Below, in pieces: positions 27,374 to 36,638 of a stretch of 64,000 nucleotides of DNA (positions within the stretch are counted from its first letter, which is position 1; the number at the start of each line of letters is the position of its first letter). The stretch spans positions 1-64,000 of the forward strand of contig JAZOTM010000030.1 of NCBI GenBank assembly GCA_045657625.1, given 5' to 3'. The position numbers and the translations under genes are program-made. The notes under the pieces were generated by a model. It ran no database searches. It was not told the origin of the DNA and was given only the letters and a program-made list of their open reading frames with translations. The DNA is from JAZOTM01 sp045657625 (lineage in GTDB: Bacteria; Bacillota; Clostridia; Lachnospirales; Lachnospiraceae).

Positions 27374-27413
27374 CTCTTCTTCAAGAAAATGATACTTGAA
27401 GAAGAGTTTTTTT
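27374..27413 (+). terminator. Intrinsic terminator of the trxA-trxB-ohrR operon
   Basis: CTCTTCTTCAAG and CTTGAAGAAGAG form a perfect 12-base-pair stem around AAAATGATA, followed by TTTTTTT. Its descending arm contains the -35 hexamer of the next promoter. Confidence 0.93.
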
Positions 27414-27424
27414 CTGAGTAAAAT
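27396..27424 (+). promoter_or_regulatory. Promoter of the DUF4317 gene, overlapping a terminator
   Basis: TTGAAG at 27396-27401 and TAAAAT at 27419-27424 are separated by 17 bases. The -35 is inside the descending arm of the ohrR terminator, so the hairpin and promoter share DNA. Confidence 0.65.
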
Positions 27425-27457
27425 AGAAAGGATGAATTCGAAAGACGAGGAAGAAGT

Positions 27458-28681
27458 ATGAAAAAAAGAGATGCTTTGGAATTAACAAGAAGAATGAAGA
27501 AGGATGCCTGCACTTTTACCAGAATGTGTGGTTGCTATGTGGACCCCGGAAAAGAGAAGGTTTTGACTTTTTCAAAGACTTTTTTAAACTTAGAGGAAGA
27601 TGAGTTTTATAAATATCTGGAAATTGCAAAAAAGACCTTATCCGGAAATATGGGAGACAACTTATTGGAAGTGGAATTCCCATTGGATCAGGAAGAAGTC
27701 GGGGGAAGACAGCATTTCTTGCGTGCTTTAAAGGACTGCGAATTAAAGGATGAGAATTTGGTGGATCGCTTCTATGATTTGATTATTGAAAACTATCATT
27801 ATGCAGGAAGCTATTTGATCTTATTATTCCATGACAATTATGATGTGATGACACGCACGGAGGATAATTTAAAATTGGATGAATCCGAAGAAGTATATCA
27901 ATACTTGCTTTGCTCCATTTGTCCGATTGTTCTCAGTAAACCGGCATTGGGCTATTTGGAAAATGAAAATGCCATTGGACCTCGTATTCGTGATAAGATT
28001 GTTTCTTTGCCGGAAAGCGGTTTTTTGTTCCCGGCCTTTACGGATCGAAGCAGCGATATTCATAGTGCTGTTTTTTACACCAAAGATACCAAAGAACCGC
28101 ATGATGAATTGGTAGAGGGCGTGCTTGGATGTGCTTCCAAATTGACTGCTACCGAACAGAAATTGACCTTCCAACATATGGTAAAAAATGCAGTTGGTGA
28201 GGAAGAGGCAGAGGAAAAGGTTCTGGATATTCAAAAGAATCTTTCGGAATTGGTTATGGGTGTGATGGAAGAGGATCCGGATGCCTATGAAGAAGAAAAA
28301 CTGGTTTTAAAGGAAGAGGATGTAAAGAAGCTGTTGGAAGACAGTGGATTGAATGAAGAAAAAGCCAGAAACATTGCAAAACATTATGAAGAAGCCTTTG
28401 GGGACGAGCTTCCGGTGGCGGAACATCTGATTGACAATAAGGTGTTAAAAGCTGGGGAGGCGAAGTTGGAAAAGAAGGAATTGACCAAACAGGTAAAAGC
28501 CTTGACAGATCAAGTGGAAGCTTATCAGCAGGAAACGAAGACCTATGACGTGGTTCTTCGTGTAAAACCGGAGAAAGCCGCAGAAATACGTACGGAAATG
28601 GTGGATGGACAGAAGTGTATCGTAATTCCGATGCGTGAGAATGAAAATGCAGTGGTAAATGGTGTGAATACCAGTGTTTAA
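27458..28681 (+). CDS. DUF4317 family protein
   Basis: The 407-residue soluble protein matches the DUF4317 family by its start (MKKRDALELTRRMKKDACTF) and overall layout. The family is common in Clostridia and its function is unknown to me. A long acidic helical region follows residue 230. AGGAAGAAGT precedes the ATG. It has its own promoter and lies directly upstream of plsX, which has a separate promoter. Confidence 0.75.
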   Translation: MKKRDALELTRRMKKDACTFTRMCGCYVDPGKEKVLTFSKTFLNLEEDEFYKYLEIAKKTLSGNMGDNLLEVEFPLDQEEVGGRQHFLRALKDCELKDENLVDRFYDLIIENYHYAGSYLILLFHDNYDVMTRTEDNLKLDESEEVYQYLLCSICPIVLSKPALGYLENENAIGPRIRDKIVSLPESGFLFPAFTDRSSDIHSAVFYTKDTKEPHDELVEGVLGCASKLTATEQKLTFQHMVKNAVGEEEAEEKVLDIQKNLSELVMGVMEEDPDAYEEEKLVLKEEDVKKLLEDSGLNEEKARNIAKHYEEAFGDELPVAEHLIDNKVLKAGEAKLEKKELTKQVKALTDQVEAYQQETKTYDVVLRVKPEKAAEIRTEMVDGQKCIVIPMRENENAVVNGVNTSV

Positions 28682-28690
28682 GGGAAATTC

Positions 28691-28719
28691 TTGAATGTTC
28701 CAAAAAGATATAGTATATT
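28691..28719 (+). promoter_or_regulatory. Promoter of plsX
   Basis: TTGAAT at 28691-28696, a 17-base spacer and TATATT at 28714-28719. The transcript would start about 17 bases before the ATG, barely leaving room for the GGAGG ribosome site. This promoter likely drives plsX-acpP and possibly rnc onward. Confidence 0.7.
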
Positions 28720-28742
28720 TACATGATATGGAGGTAAAACAC

Positions 28743-29777
28743 ATGCAAAGTACGGTGAGAGTTGCGGTGGATGCCATGGGAGGAGATCACGCTCCGGCAG
28801 AAATCGTAAAAGGGGCTGTGGATGCCGTGAAACTTTATCCGGATATCCATGTTTTTTTAGTAGGCCAGGAAGAAGTGGTAGAAGAAGAATTAAAAAAATA
28901 TGACTATCCGAAGGAAAATATTGAGATTCGCAATGCAACAGAAGTAATCGAAATGGCAGAACCGCCGGTTATGGCCATTCGTAAGAAAAAGGATTCTTCT
29001 ATTGTAGTTGGTATGAATATGATAAAGAAACAGGAAGCGGATGCGTTTGTATCTGCCGGAAGTTCCGGAGCGGTATTGGTTGGCGGACAAGTATTGGTAG
29101 GACGTATTAAAGGCGTGGAAAGACCACCGCTTGCACCATTGATTCCTACGGAAAAAGGGGTTTCTTTATTGATTGATTGTGGTGCGAATGTAGATGCAAG
29201 ACCATCTCATTTGATGCAATTTGCAAAAATGGGTTCTATTTATATGGAAAACATTTTAGGCATCAAGAAACCGAGAGTAGCCATTGTGAATATCGGTGCA
29301 GAAGAAGAAAAGGGAAATGCTTTGGTAAAAGAGACATTCCCATTGTTAAAGGCTTGCGAAGATATTCATTTTGTGGGTTCTATTGAAGCAAGGGATATTC
29401 CAAAGGGAGAAGCAGATGTTATTGTTTGCGAAGCTTTTACCGGAAACGTAATCTTAAAATTATATGAAGGATTGGCAAGTACCTTGATTTCTGTTGTAAA
29501 AAAAGGTATGCTTAGTTCACTAAAAGGTAAGGTTGGTGCGCTTTTGGTAAAGGGCCCGTTAAAAGAAACCTTAAAGGATTTCGATGCATCTGAATACGGT
29601 GGAGCACCGCTTCTTGGCTTAAAGGGACTTGTGGTAAAGACCCATGGAAGTGCCAAGGCAAAAGAAGTGCGTAATTCCATTATTCAGTGCAGACTCTTTA
29701 CGGAACAGCAAATCAATCAAAAGATTAAAGAGAACCTGAAGATCGAGGAAGAACCTTCAGAGGGAAAGGAACAATAG
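28743..29777 (+). CDS. plsX: Phosphate acyltransferase PlsX
   Basis: The 344-residue protein begins VRVAVDAMGGDHAP and contains the EAFTGNVILK region typical of PlsX, which converts acyl-ACP to acyl-phosphate for phospholipid synthesis. ATG 28743 follows GGAGG at 28731-28735; the longer frame from 28695 would start inside the promoter. It pairs functionally with PlsY at 49401, which uses the acyl-phosphate, and with the ACP encoded one base after its stop. Confidence 0.95.
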   Translation: MQSTVRVAVDAMGGDHAPAEIVKGAVDAVKLYPDIHVFLVGQEEVVEEELKKYDYPKENIEIRNATEVIEMAEPPVMAIRKKKDSSIVVGMNMIKKQEADAFVSAGSSGAVLVGGQVLVGRIKGVERPPLAPLIPTEKGVSLLIDCGANVDARPSHLMQFAKMGSIYMENILGIKKPRVAIVNIGAEEEKGNALVKETFPLLKACEDIHFVGSIEARDIPKGEADVIVCEAFTGNVILKLYEGLASTLISVVKKGMLSSLKGKVGALLVKGPLKETLKDFDASEYGGAPLLGLKGLVVKTHGSAKAKEVRNSIIQCRLFTEQQINQKIKENLKIEEEPSEGKEQ

Positions 29778-29778
29778 T

Positions 29779-30015
29779 ATGGAATTTGAAAAAGTAAAGA
29801 AAATCATTGCTGAGGTATTGAGTGTAGACCCGGAAGAAATTACCATGGATACTACATTCGTAGATGATTTGGGAGCGGATTCCTTGGATGTATTCCAGAT
29901 TATTATGGGACTGGAAGAAGAATTTGACATTGATGAAATCAAAAATGAGGATGCAGAAAAAATCGTTACCGTGGGAGATGCAGTAGAACAGATTAAAAAT
30001 GCTTTAAATAAGTAA
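29779..30015 (+). CDS. acpP: Acyl carrier protein
   Basis: The 78-residue acidic protein carries the phosphopantetheine attachment Ser in DLGADSLDVFQI. It holds acyl chains during fatty acid synthesis and feeds PlsX, whose gene is adjacent. The PPTase at 40743 or another AcpS must modify it. Confidence 0.96.
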   Translation: MEFEKVKKIIAEVLSVDPEEITMDTTFVDDLGADSLDVFQIIMGLEEEFDIDEIKNEDAEKIVTVGDAVEQIKNALNK

Positions 30016-30026
30016 AATGAGAAAAG

Positions 30027-30154
30027 AGACTGTACATCGAAAGGGGTTGCCCCACAGTGGTGTACAGTCTTTCTTATTGCAGGGTTCCCCTGCAATAAGA
30101 AAGACTCTATAAATGCGCAGGGTTCCCTCTGCAATAAGAAAGACTCTATAGAAA
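30027..30154. repeat. Hairpin array and tandem repeat between acpP and rnc
   Basis: Three elements are packed in 128 bases. AGACTGTACA (30027-30036) pairs with TGTACAGTCT (30061-30070) around an inner GGGG-TTG-CCCC hairpin. TCTTTCTTATTGCAGGG (30068-30084) pairs perfectly with CCCTGCAATAAGAAAGA (30088-30104). Then the unit GCAGGGTTCCC...GCAATAAGAAAGACTCTATA is repeated at 30117-30150. It may terminate or process acpP mRNA and form RNase III sites in the rnc leader. Confidence 0.85.
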
Positions 30155-30170
30155 GAGAAAGAGGAAAAAT

Positions 30171-30854
30171 ATGAGCCAAAAAGAAAAAGAATTCGAAGAA
30201 CTGATTGGGTATCATTTTCAGAATCAGGGTCTGTTGAGACAGGCGTTGACACATAGTTCTTTTGCGAATGAACGCCATATGAAAAAACATTCCGATAATG
30301 AACGTTTGGAATTTTTGGGTGATGCGGTACTGGAAATTATTTCCAGTGATTTTTTGTTCCATAATTATCCGGATATGGCAGAAGGCGAAATGACAAGAAT
30401 GCGCGCAAGTTTGGTTTGTGAGCCTACACTTGCTTTGTGTACGAAGGATATCCATTTGGGAGATTATTTATATCTGAGTAAGGGAGAAGAACGTACCGGT
30501 GGAAGAAAGAGAAAGTCTATTTTATCGGATGCTTTGGAAGCAGTGATTGGTGCAATTTATTTAGATGGTGGTTTTGCTAATGCAAAAGAATTTGTACTAC
30601 GTTATATTTTGACGGACATTGAGCACAAGCAACTCTTTTATGATAGCAAGACTATCCTGCAGGAATTGGTACAGGGATCCTATGAGGAGCCTCTGACATA
30701 TGAAGTGACAGGAGAAAGTGGACCGGATCACGACAAACATTTTATTGTGGATGCAAAAATTGGGGAAACAGTGGTAGGCACCGGCGAGGGTCATACCAAA
30801 AAAGGAGCGGAGCAGGAAGCTGCCTATGCCGCACTTTTGAAATTAAAGAAGTAG
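30171..30854 (+). CDS. rnc: Ribonuclease III
   Basis: The 227-residue endonuclease has the catalytic signature NERLEFLGDAVLEII near residues 42-56 and a C-terminal double-stranded RNA-binding domain (LQELVQGS through KKGAEQEAAYAALLKL). It cuts double-stranded RNA in rRNA precursors and mRNA leaders. It starts after AGAGGAAAAAT and lies in the conserved rnc-smc-ftsY string. The hairpins immediately upstream would be natural autoregulatory targets. Confidence 0.96.
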   Translation: MSQKEKEFEELIGYHFQNQGLLRQALTHSSFANERHMKKHSDNERLEFLGDAVLEIISSDFLFHNYPDMAEGEMTRMRASLVCEPTLALCTKDIHLGDYLYLSKGEERTGGRKRKSILSDALEAVIGAIYLDGGFANAKEFVLRYILTDIEHKQLFYDSKTILQELVQGSYEEPLTYEVTGESGPDHDKHFIVDAKIGETVVGTGEGHTKKGAEQEAAYAALLKLKK

Positions 30855-30864
30855 GGGAGACAGC

Positions 30865-33800
30865 ATGTATTTAAAAAGTATTGAAGTTCATGGATTTAAG
30901 TCCTTTGCAAACAAGATTTTGTTTGAATTTCATAACGGAATCACCGGCATTGTAGGACCAAACGGCAGTGGTAAAAGTAATGTTGCAGATGCGGTTCGTT
31001 GGGTTCTTGGAGAGCAAAGCGCAAAACAGCTCCGCGGTGCCAGTATGCAGGATATTATTTTTGCGGGTACAGAGAACAGAAAACCCTTGAGCTACGCTTA
31101 TGTTGCCATTACCATGGATAATTCCGACAGCGTGCTGCCGGTGGAATATAAGGAAGTTACTGTAGCAAGACGTGTATATCGTTCCGGAGAAAGTGAATAC
31201 TTAATCAATGGAACGCCTTGCAGATTGAAGGATGTGAATGAGCTCTTTTATGATACCGGTATTGGTAAGGAAGGCTATTCCATCATTGGACAGGGTCAGA
31301 TTGATCGTATTTTGAATGGTAAACCGGAGGAACGAAGAGAACTCTTTGATGAAGCAGCCGGAATCGTAAAATACAAACGTAGAAAAGCCACTGCACAAAA
31401 GAAATTGCAGGAAGAGCGGGACAACCTGGTACGTGTAAATGATATTCTGTCTGAGTTGGAACGACAGGTAGGTCCTTTGGAAAAGCAGGCAGAAAAAGCC
31501 AAAATTTTCTTGAAGAAAAAAGAAGATCTGAAGAATTATGATGTGAATATGTTCTTATTGGAAGTAGAACATATTGAAAAACAGTTGGAAGAAGTAAACC
31601 AGAACTATCATATTGCAGATAACAATATGAAGGAGCAAAATGAATTTTTTGACAATATTAAAAAAGAATACGAGGAAATGGAAAAGGAATTGGAAGTTCT
31701 GGATGAAACTTTGGAAAAATCCAGAGAAGAAATGAGCCATACCGGTATTCTGAAGGAAAAATTGGAAGGTCAGATTCGTTTGTTACAGGAACAAATCAAA
31801 ACTTCCGAAATGTCAGAAGAGCATTTTAAAGCCAGAGTAGAAGCCATTGACAAGGATAAAGAAGGAAGAACTGCAGAGAAAGAAAAGCAGTTAAAGGAAA
31901 AAGAAGCGCTGGATACTGAACTTTCCAAGTTGTCTCAGAAAAGAGAGAATACAGAAAATACCTTAAAGAGTATTCAAGCAGAAATTGCTCGTTGCAATGA
32001 AGGAATTGAAAAAGGAAAAAATGAAATTATCGAACTTTTGAATAAAAAGGCATCTATGAAAGCCAGTCAGCAGAAGTTTGATACGTTGTTGGAACAGGTG
32101 CAGATTCGAAAGGCCGAGTTGAATCAGCGACTTTTGAAACGCAAAGGTGAAGAAGCGGATTTAAAGGTTGTCTTGACAGAGTATGAAGAAGCATACGGAA
32201 AAGAAAAGGCCAGAATCAAAGAACTGACAGAAAAAAAGGCGGAGATGGACCGTTCCATTGTGGATTGGGAAAAGAAACGTCGAGAAGCACAGGATAAGCT
32301 GCAGAAGGATTATGAAATCTATCACAAGGAAGAATCTCGCTTGGAGGCTTTGCAGAACATTGCGGAGCGCTATGATGGTTACGGAAACAGTATTCGTAAA
32401 GTCATGGAGAAGAAGGATGACGAACCGGGTATTTTAGGTGTCGTTGCAGACTTGATTCAGGTAGATAAGAAATACGAAACCGCAGTAGAGACTGCACTTG
32501 GTGGAAATATACAGAACATTGTGACAGAAGACGAAAATACGGCGAAGAAAATGGTTCGTTACCTGAAGGAAAATCGATTTGGTAGAGCTACCTTCTTGCC
32601 GCTTACCAGCGTAAAAGGAAGAGAACAGACCAAAAATGAGGGATTCCTTTCGGAAGAGGGCGTGATTGGATTTGTCAATACATTGGTGCATGCGGATGAA
32701 AAATACGATGGCGTGTTATCCTATTTGTTGGGAAGAGTCTTTGCAGTGGATACCATTGATCATGCCCTTGCTTTGGCAAAGAAGAGCCATTATTCTCTTC
32801 ATATTGTTACTTTAGAAGGAGAATATTTAAGCCCAGGTGGTTCTATTGCCGGTGGTGCTTTCCGCAATAACAGTAATTTGCTTGGTCGCAACAGAGAAAT
32901 GGAAGACTTGAAAAAGAAATTGCAGGAAAAACAAGCGCAAATTACGGAGACTGCAGATCGTATTGAAGAAATTCAAACGGCTGTGCAATTGCTACGAGAA
33001 GATGTACAACAGGTAACGGAAGAGTTGCAGAATGCATACTTGCAGCAGAATACGGCCAAAATCAATTTGGACCAGGTGAAGGAAAAATGGGAAGCCAGCG
33101 AAACTTTATTTGAAGGATTGCAGCAGGAAAGTGCAGAATTGGATGCACAGATTGCTGATATCCATAAGGAAAAAGAGGCTTCTACCGGAGAAATTTCTGC
33201 TTCCGAACAGAGAGAAGAAGAAATTCAAAAGGAAAGCAAAGAATTCCAAAAGATTTTGGATGAGCAGATGTATTTGGAAGAGGGCGCAGCCAGAGAAGTT
33301 TCGGAAGTACAGATGGATGAAGCAAATTTCCGCCAGAAAATCGAGTTCGCGCTTCAAAATATCGGACGTGTCGATGAGGAGATTGCGAAGTTAGAGGAAG
33401 AGCGTAACAATTTATTTACGCAAATGAATACCTCTAAAGAGGACATTGAGAAGAAACGTTCCGATATTGAGGAAATCAAAAAGACGATTTTGGCTTCGGA
33501 TGATAATTCCACAGTGCTTACAGAAAAAATTCGACAGACCACGGAAAAGAAAGAAGAACTGCAAGCGACTTATAAAGGGTTCTTCCAGAGACGTGAAGAC
33601 GTTAGTAAGGCCATCAACGATTTGGATAAAGAAATCTATCGCTTAAACAACCAAAGAGAAAAGTTGGAAGAGCGAAAAGAATATCAGACCAATTATATGT
33701 GGAATGAATATGAATTGACTTTACATCACGCAGAAGAATTACGAAATCCGGAATTTACCGATTTGTCTGCATTGAAGAAGATGATTGCGGGAATTAAGGA

Positions 33801-34425
33801 TGATATTCGGAAACTGGGAGATGTGAATGTGAATGCCATTGAAGATTTCAAGGAGACCAATGAACGTTATCAGTTCCTAAAAGGACAACACGATGACTTG
33901 ATTGAATCGGAGAAAACACTTTTGAGCGTGATCGAAGATTTGGATACCGGTATGCGGAAGCAGTTTACGGAGAAGTTCGAAGTGATTCAAAAGGAATTTG
34001 ATAAGGCCTTTAAAGAATTATTTGGTGGTGGACGCGGTACGTTGGAACTTGTGGAAGAAGAGGATATTTTGGAATGTGGCATTCGTATTATTGCTCATCC
34101 ACCAGGAAAAAAATTGCAGAATATGATGCAACTTTCCGGTGGGGAAAAAGCATTGACTGCCATTGCATTGTTGTTTGCAATCCAGAATATGAAGCCTTCT
34201 CCATTCTGCTTGCTGGATGAGATTGAGGCGGCATTGGATGATTCCAACGTTAGCCGTTTTGCAAAATACTTACATAAGTTGACAAAAAATACCCAGTTTA
34301 TTATTATCACCCATAGAAGAGGTACCATGGCAGCTGCTGACCGTTTATATGGTATTACCATGCAGGAAAAGGGTGTGTCTACATTGGTTTCTGTCAATTT
34401 AATTGAAGATAGTTTGACAAAATAG
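30865..34425 (+). CDS. smc: Chromosome segregation protein SMC
   Basis: The 1186-residue protein is full length for bacterial SMC: Walker A GPNGSGKSN near residue 32, a hinge in the region of about 520-640, long coiled coils on both sides, then signature LSGGEKALTAIALLFAI and Walker B FCLLDEIEAALDD near the C-terminus. It compacts and separates chromosomes with ScpA and ScpB, which are not in the window. Confidence 0.97.
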   Translation: MYLKSIEVHGFKSFANKILFEFHNGITGIVGPNGSGKSNVADAVRWVLGEQSAKQLRGASMQDIIFAGTENRKPLSYAYVAITMDNSDSVLPVEYKEVTVARRVYRSGESEYLINGTPCRLKDVNELFYDTGIGKEGYSIIGQGQIDRILNGKPEERRELFDEAAGIVKYKRRKATAQKKLQEERDNLVRVNDILSELERQVGPLEKQAEKAKIFLKKKEDLKNYDVNMFLLEVEHIEKQLEEVNQNYHIADNNMKEQNEFFDNIKKEYEEMEKELEVLDETLEKSREEMSHTGILKEKLEGQIRLLQEQIKTSEMSEEHFKARVEAIDKDKEGRTAEKEKQLKEKEALDTELSKLSQKRENTENTLKSIQAEIARCNEGIEKGKNEIIELLNKKASMKASQQKFDTLLEQVQIRKAELNQRLLKRKGEEADLKVVLTEYEEAYGKEKARIKELTEKKAEMDRSIVDWEKKRREAQDKLQKDYEIYHKEESRLEALQNIAERYDGYGNSIRKVMEKKDDEPGILGVVADLIQVDKKYETAVETALGGNIQNIVTEDENTAKKMVRYLKENRFGRATFLPLTSVKGREQTKNEGFLSEEGVIGFVNTLVHADEKYDGVLSYLLGRVFAVDTIDHALALAKKSHYSLHIVTLEGEYLSPGGSIAGGAFRNNSNLLGRNREMEDLKKKLQEKQAQITETADRIEEIQTAVQLLREDVQQVTEELQNAYLQQNTAKINLDQVKEKWEASETLFEGLQQESAELDAQIADIHKEKEASTGEISASEQREEEIQKESKEFQKILDEQMYLEEGAAREVSEVQMDEANFRQKIEFALQNIGRVDEEIAKLEEERNNLFTQMNTSKEDIEKKRSDIEEIKKTILASDDNSTVLTEKIRQTTEKKEELQATYKGFFQRREDVSKAINDLDKEIYRLNNQREKLEERKEYQTNYMWNEYELTLHHAEELRNPEFTDLSALKKMIAGIKDDIRKLGDVNVNAIEDFKETNERYQFLKGQHDDLIESEKTLLSVIEDLDTGMRKQFTEKFEVIQKEFDKAFKELFGGGRGTLELVEEEDILECGIRIIAHPPGKKLQNMMQLSGGEKALTAIALLFAIQNMKPSPFCLLDEIEAALDDSNVSRFAKYLHKLTKNTQFIIITHRRGTMAAADRLYGITMQEKGVSTLVSVNLIEDSLTK

Positions 34426-34433
34426 AGGATAAT

Positions 34434-35381
34434 ATGGAAGAAAGAATAGAAGAAAACGTGGAAAAAAAGCCCGGTTTTTTTGAACGTTTGTGGAAAGGAT
34501 TGGGAAAAACCAGAGATAGTTTTGTCTCCGGAATGGATTCTATTTTTCATGGATTTTCCAAAATAGATGAGGAATTCTATGAGGAACTGGAAGAAATCTT
34601 AATTATGGGTGACATGGGAGTTCGCACTACCGATGCCATTCTGACAAATTTAAGGGATGTTGTAGCAGAAAGAAAGATTAAGGAACCGGCGGAGTGCCGT
34701 GATGTTTTGATTGAATTAATCAAAGATCAAATGCAAGTGCCGGATCGGTCTTATCGATTTGAAACAGAAAAATCGGTGTTATTGATTGTTGGTGTCAACG
34801 GAGTGGGTAAGACTACCTCCGTTGGAAAACTGGCAGGAAAGTTTAAGGCACAAGGGAAAAAAGTGATTTTAGCAGGTGCGGATACCTTCCGTGCAGCTGC
34901 AGGAAATCAGTTAAAGGAATGGGCAGACAGAGCCGGTGTGGAAATGATTGGAGGTAAGGAAGGAGCGGATCCTGCAGCAGTTGTATTTGATGCGGCGCAG
35001 GCAGCAAAATCCAGAAATGCAGATATTCTTCTTTGCGATACAGCGGGAAGACTTCATAATAAGAAAAATTTGATGGAGGAACTTCGCAAAATCAATCGTA
35101 TTTTAGAGAAAGAATACGAAGGTGTATATCGAGAAACTTTAGTTGTTTTGGATGCCACCACAGGACAAAATGCTTTGGAACAGGCCAGACAGTTCGCGGA
35201 AGTGACAGATTTGACCGGTGTTATTTTGACGAAGATGGATGGAACCGCGAAGGGTGGAATTGCTGTAGCAATTCAATCTGAATTACAGATTCCGGTGAAA
35301 TATATTGGGGTCGGTGAAACCATTGACGATTTGCAAAAATTTGATGCAGAACAATTTGTAACTGCGTTATTTCAAAGATAA
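34434..35381 (+). CDS. ftsY: Signal recognition particle receptor FtsY
   Basis: The 315-residue GTPase has a short N-terminal part, then the NG domain with GVNGVGKTTSVGKLA (G1), DTFRAAAGNQL, DTAGR (G3), TKMDGTAKGG (G4) and GVGETIDDLQKFD. It receives the SRP (ffh at 37586) at the membrane. The short acidic A domain fits Gram-positive FtsY. Confidence 0.96.
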   Translation: MEERIEENVEKKPGFFERLWKGLGKTRDSFVSGMDSIFHGFSKIDEEFYEELEEILIMGDMGVRTTDAILTNLRDVVAERKIKEPAECRDVLIELIKDQMQVPDRSYRFETEKSVLLIVGVNGVGKTTSVGKLAGKFKAQGKKVILAGADTFRAAAGNQLKEWADRAGVEMIGGKEGADPAAVVFDAAQAAKSRNADILLCDTAGRLHNKKNLMEELRKINRILEKEYEGVYRETLVVLDATTGQNALEQARQFAEVTDLTGVILTKMDGTAKGGIAVAIQSELQIPVKYIGVGETIDDLQKFDAEQFVTALFQR

Positions 35382-35410
35382 TATAGGATATAAGGGATAG
35401 GAGAAAAGCG

Positions 35411-36622
35411 ATGTTAACATTGGACAAGTTTGAAGAAGCAAGTAAAAAAGTAGCAGAAGTCACATTGGAGACAAAGTTGATTTATAGTGACTTTTACAGT
35501 GCACAAACCGGAAATCAGGTATATTTGAAGCCGGAAAATATGCAGTTTACCGGTGCATATAAAGTAAGAGGCGCTTATTATAAGATTAGTACTTTGTCTG
35601 AGGAGGAGAGAAACCGTGGTTTGATTACTGCGTCTGCGGGAAATCATGCACAGGGTGTGGCATATGCAGCAAAATGCTATGGAGCAAAGGCAACCATTGT
35701 TATGCCTACGACGACTCCGTTGATTAAGGTAAATCGTACCAAGAGTTATGGAGCGGAAGTAGTACTTCATGGAGATGTTTACGATGAAGCATGTGCTTAT
35801 GCACTTCAACTTGCAGAAGAAAAGGGTTATACCTTTATCCATCCTTTTGATGATCCTATCGTTGCAACCGGACAGGGAACCATTGCAATGGAAATCTTTA
35901 AAGAACTTCCTTTGGTAGAAGCTATTTTGGTGCCAATTGGTGGCGGCGGACTTGCTACCGGTGTATCTACTTTGGCAAAATTATTGAATCCAAAGATTCA
36001 TGTCATTGGTGTAGAACCTGCGGGAGCTGCTTGTATGCAAGCATCCTTAAAAAATGGAAAAGTTACGACGCTTCCCACGGTAAATACCATTGCAGATGGT
36101 ACTGCGGTAAAAACACCGGGTGAAAACATTTTCCCATATATTCAGAAGAATCTCGATGAGATTGTTACAGTAGATGATGATGAACTGATCGTTGCATTTT
36201 TGGATATGGTAGAAAATCATAAGATGATTGTGGAAAATTCAGGATTGCTTACTGTCGCAGCATTGAAGAAATTGAATTTCAAAGGAAAACGTGTGGTTTC
36301 TATTTTGAGTGGAGGAAACATGGATGTAATTACTATGTCTTCCGTGGTACAGCAGGGCTTAATCTTCCGTGATCGTATTTTCACCGTATCGGTATTGCTT
36401 CCGGATAAGCCGGGAGAATTATCTAAGGTTGCAGATACCATCGCAAAGGAGCAAGGAAACGTTATTAAATTGGATCATAATCAGTTTGTATCTACCAACC
36501 GTAATGCAGCTGTTGAATTGCGAATTACGATGGAATGTTTTGGTACAGAACATAAGGAACAGATTTTAACTGCGTTAGAAAAGAATAATTACAAACCAAA
36601 GGTGGTACGTACCAGTTTATAG
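35411..36622 (+). CDS. ilvA: Threonine ammonia-lyase (threonine dehydratase)
   Basis: The 403-residue pyridoxal-phosphate enzyme has the cofactor Lys in FTGAYKVRGAYYK (near residue 53), the glycine-rich phosphate loop GGGGLATG, and a C-terminal ACT domain (SVLLPDKPGELSKVADTI). It converts threonine to 2-oxobutyrate and ammonia. The single ACT domain and length match the catabolic/short type (TdcB-like). The gene sits between ftsY and ylxM, an insertion relative to the common Firmicute order. Its own promoter is not evident; it may be read through from ftsY. Confidence 0.9.
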   Translation: MLTLDKFEEASKKVAEVTLETKLIYSDFYSAQTGNQVYLKPENMQFTGAYKVRGAYYKISTLSEEERNRGLITASAGNHAQGVAYAAKCYGAKATIVMPTTTPLIKVNRTKSYGAEVVLHGDVYDEACAYALQLAEEKGYTFIHPFDDPIVATGQGTIAMEIFKELPLVEAILVPIGGGGLATGVSTLAKLLNPKIHVIGVEPAGAACMQASLKNGKVTTLPTVNTIADGTAVKTPGENIFPYIQKNLDEIVTVDDDELIVAFLDMVENHKMIVENSGLLTVAALKKLNFKGKRVVSILSGGNMDVITMSSVVQQGLIFRDRIFTVSVLLPDKPGELSKVADTIAKEQGNVIKLDHNQFVSTNRNAAVELRITMECFGTEHKEQILTALEKNNYKPKVVRTSL

Positions 36623-36638
36623 GACCTGGAGGGAGATT

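Noticed and set aside
29757..30455. A 232-residue minus-strand frame opposite acpP, the hairpin array and rnc
   Set aside because: It lies antisense to two certain genes and includes the repeat array twice, giving a repeated FLLQREPCAFIESFLLQG-type artefact from the duplication.
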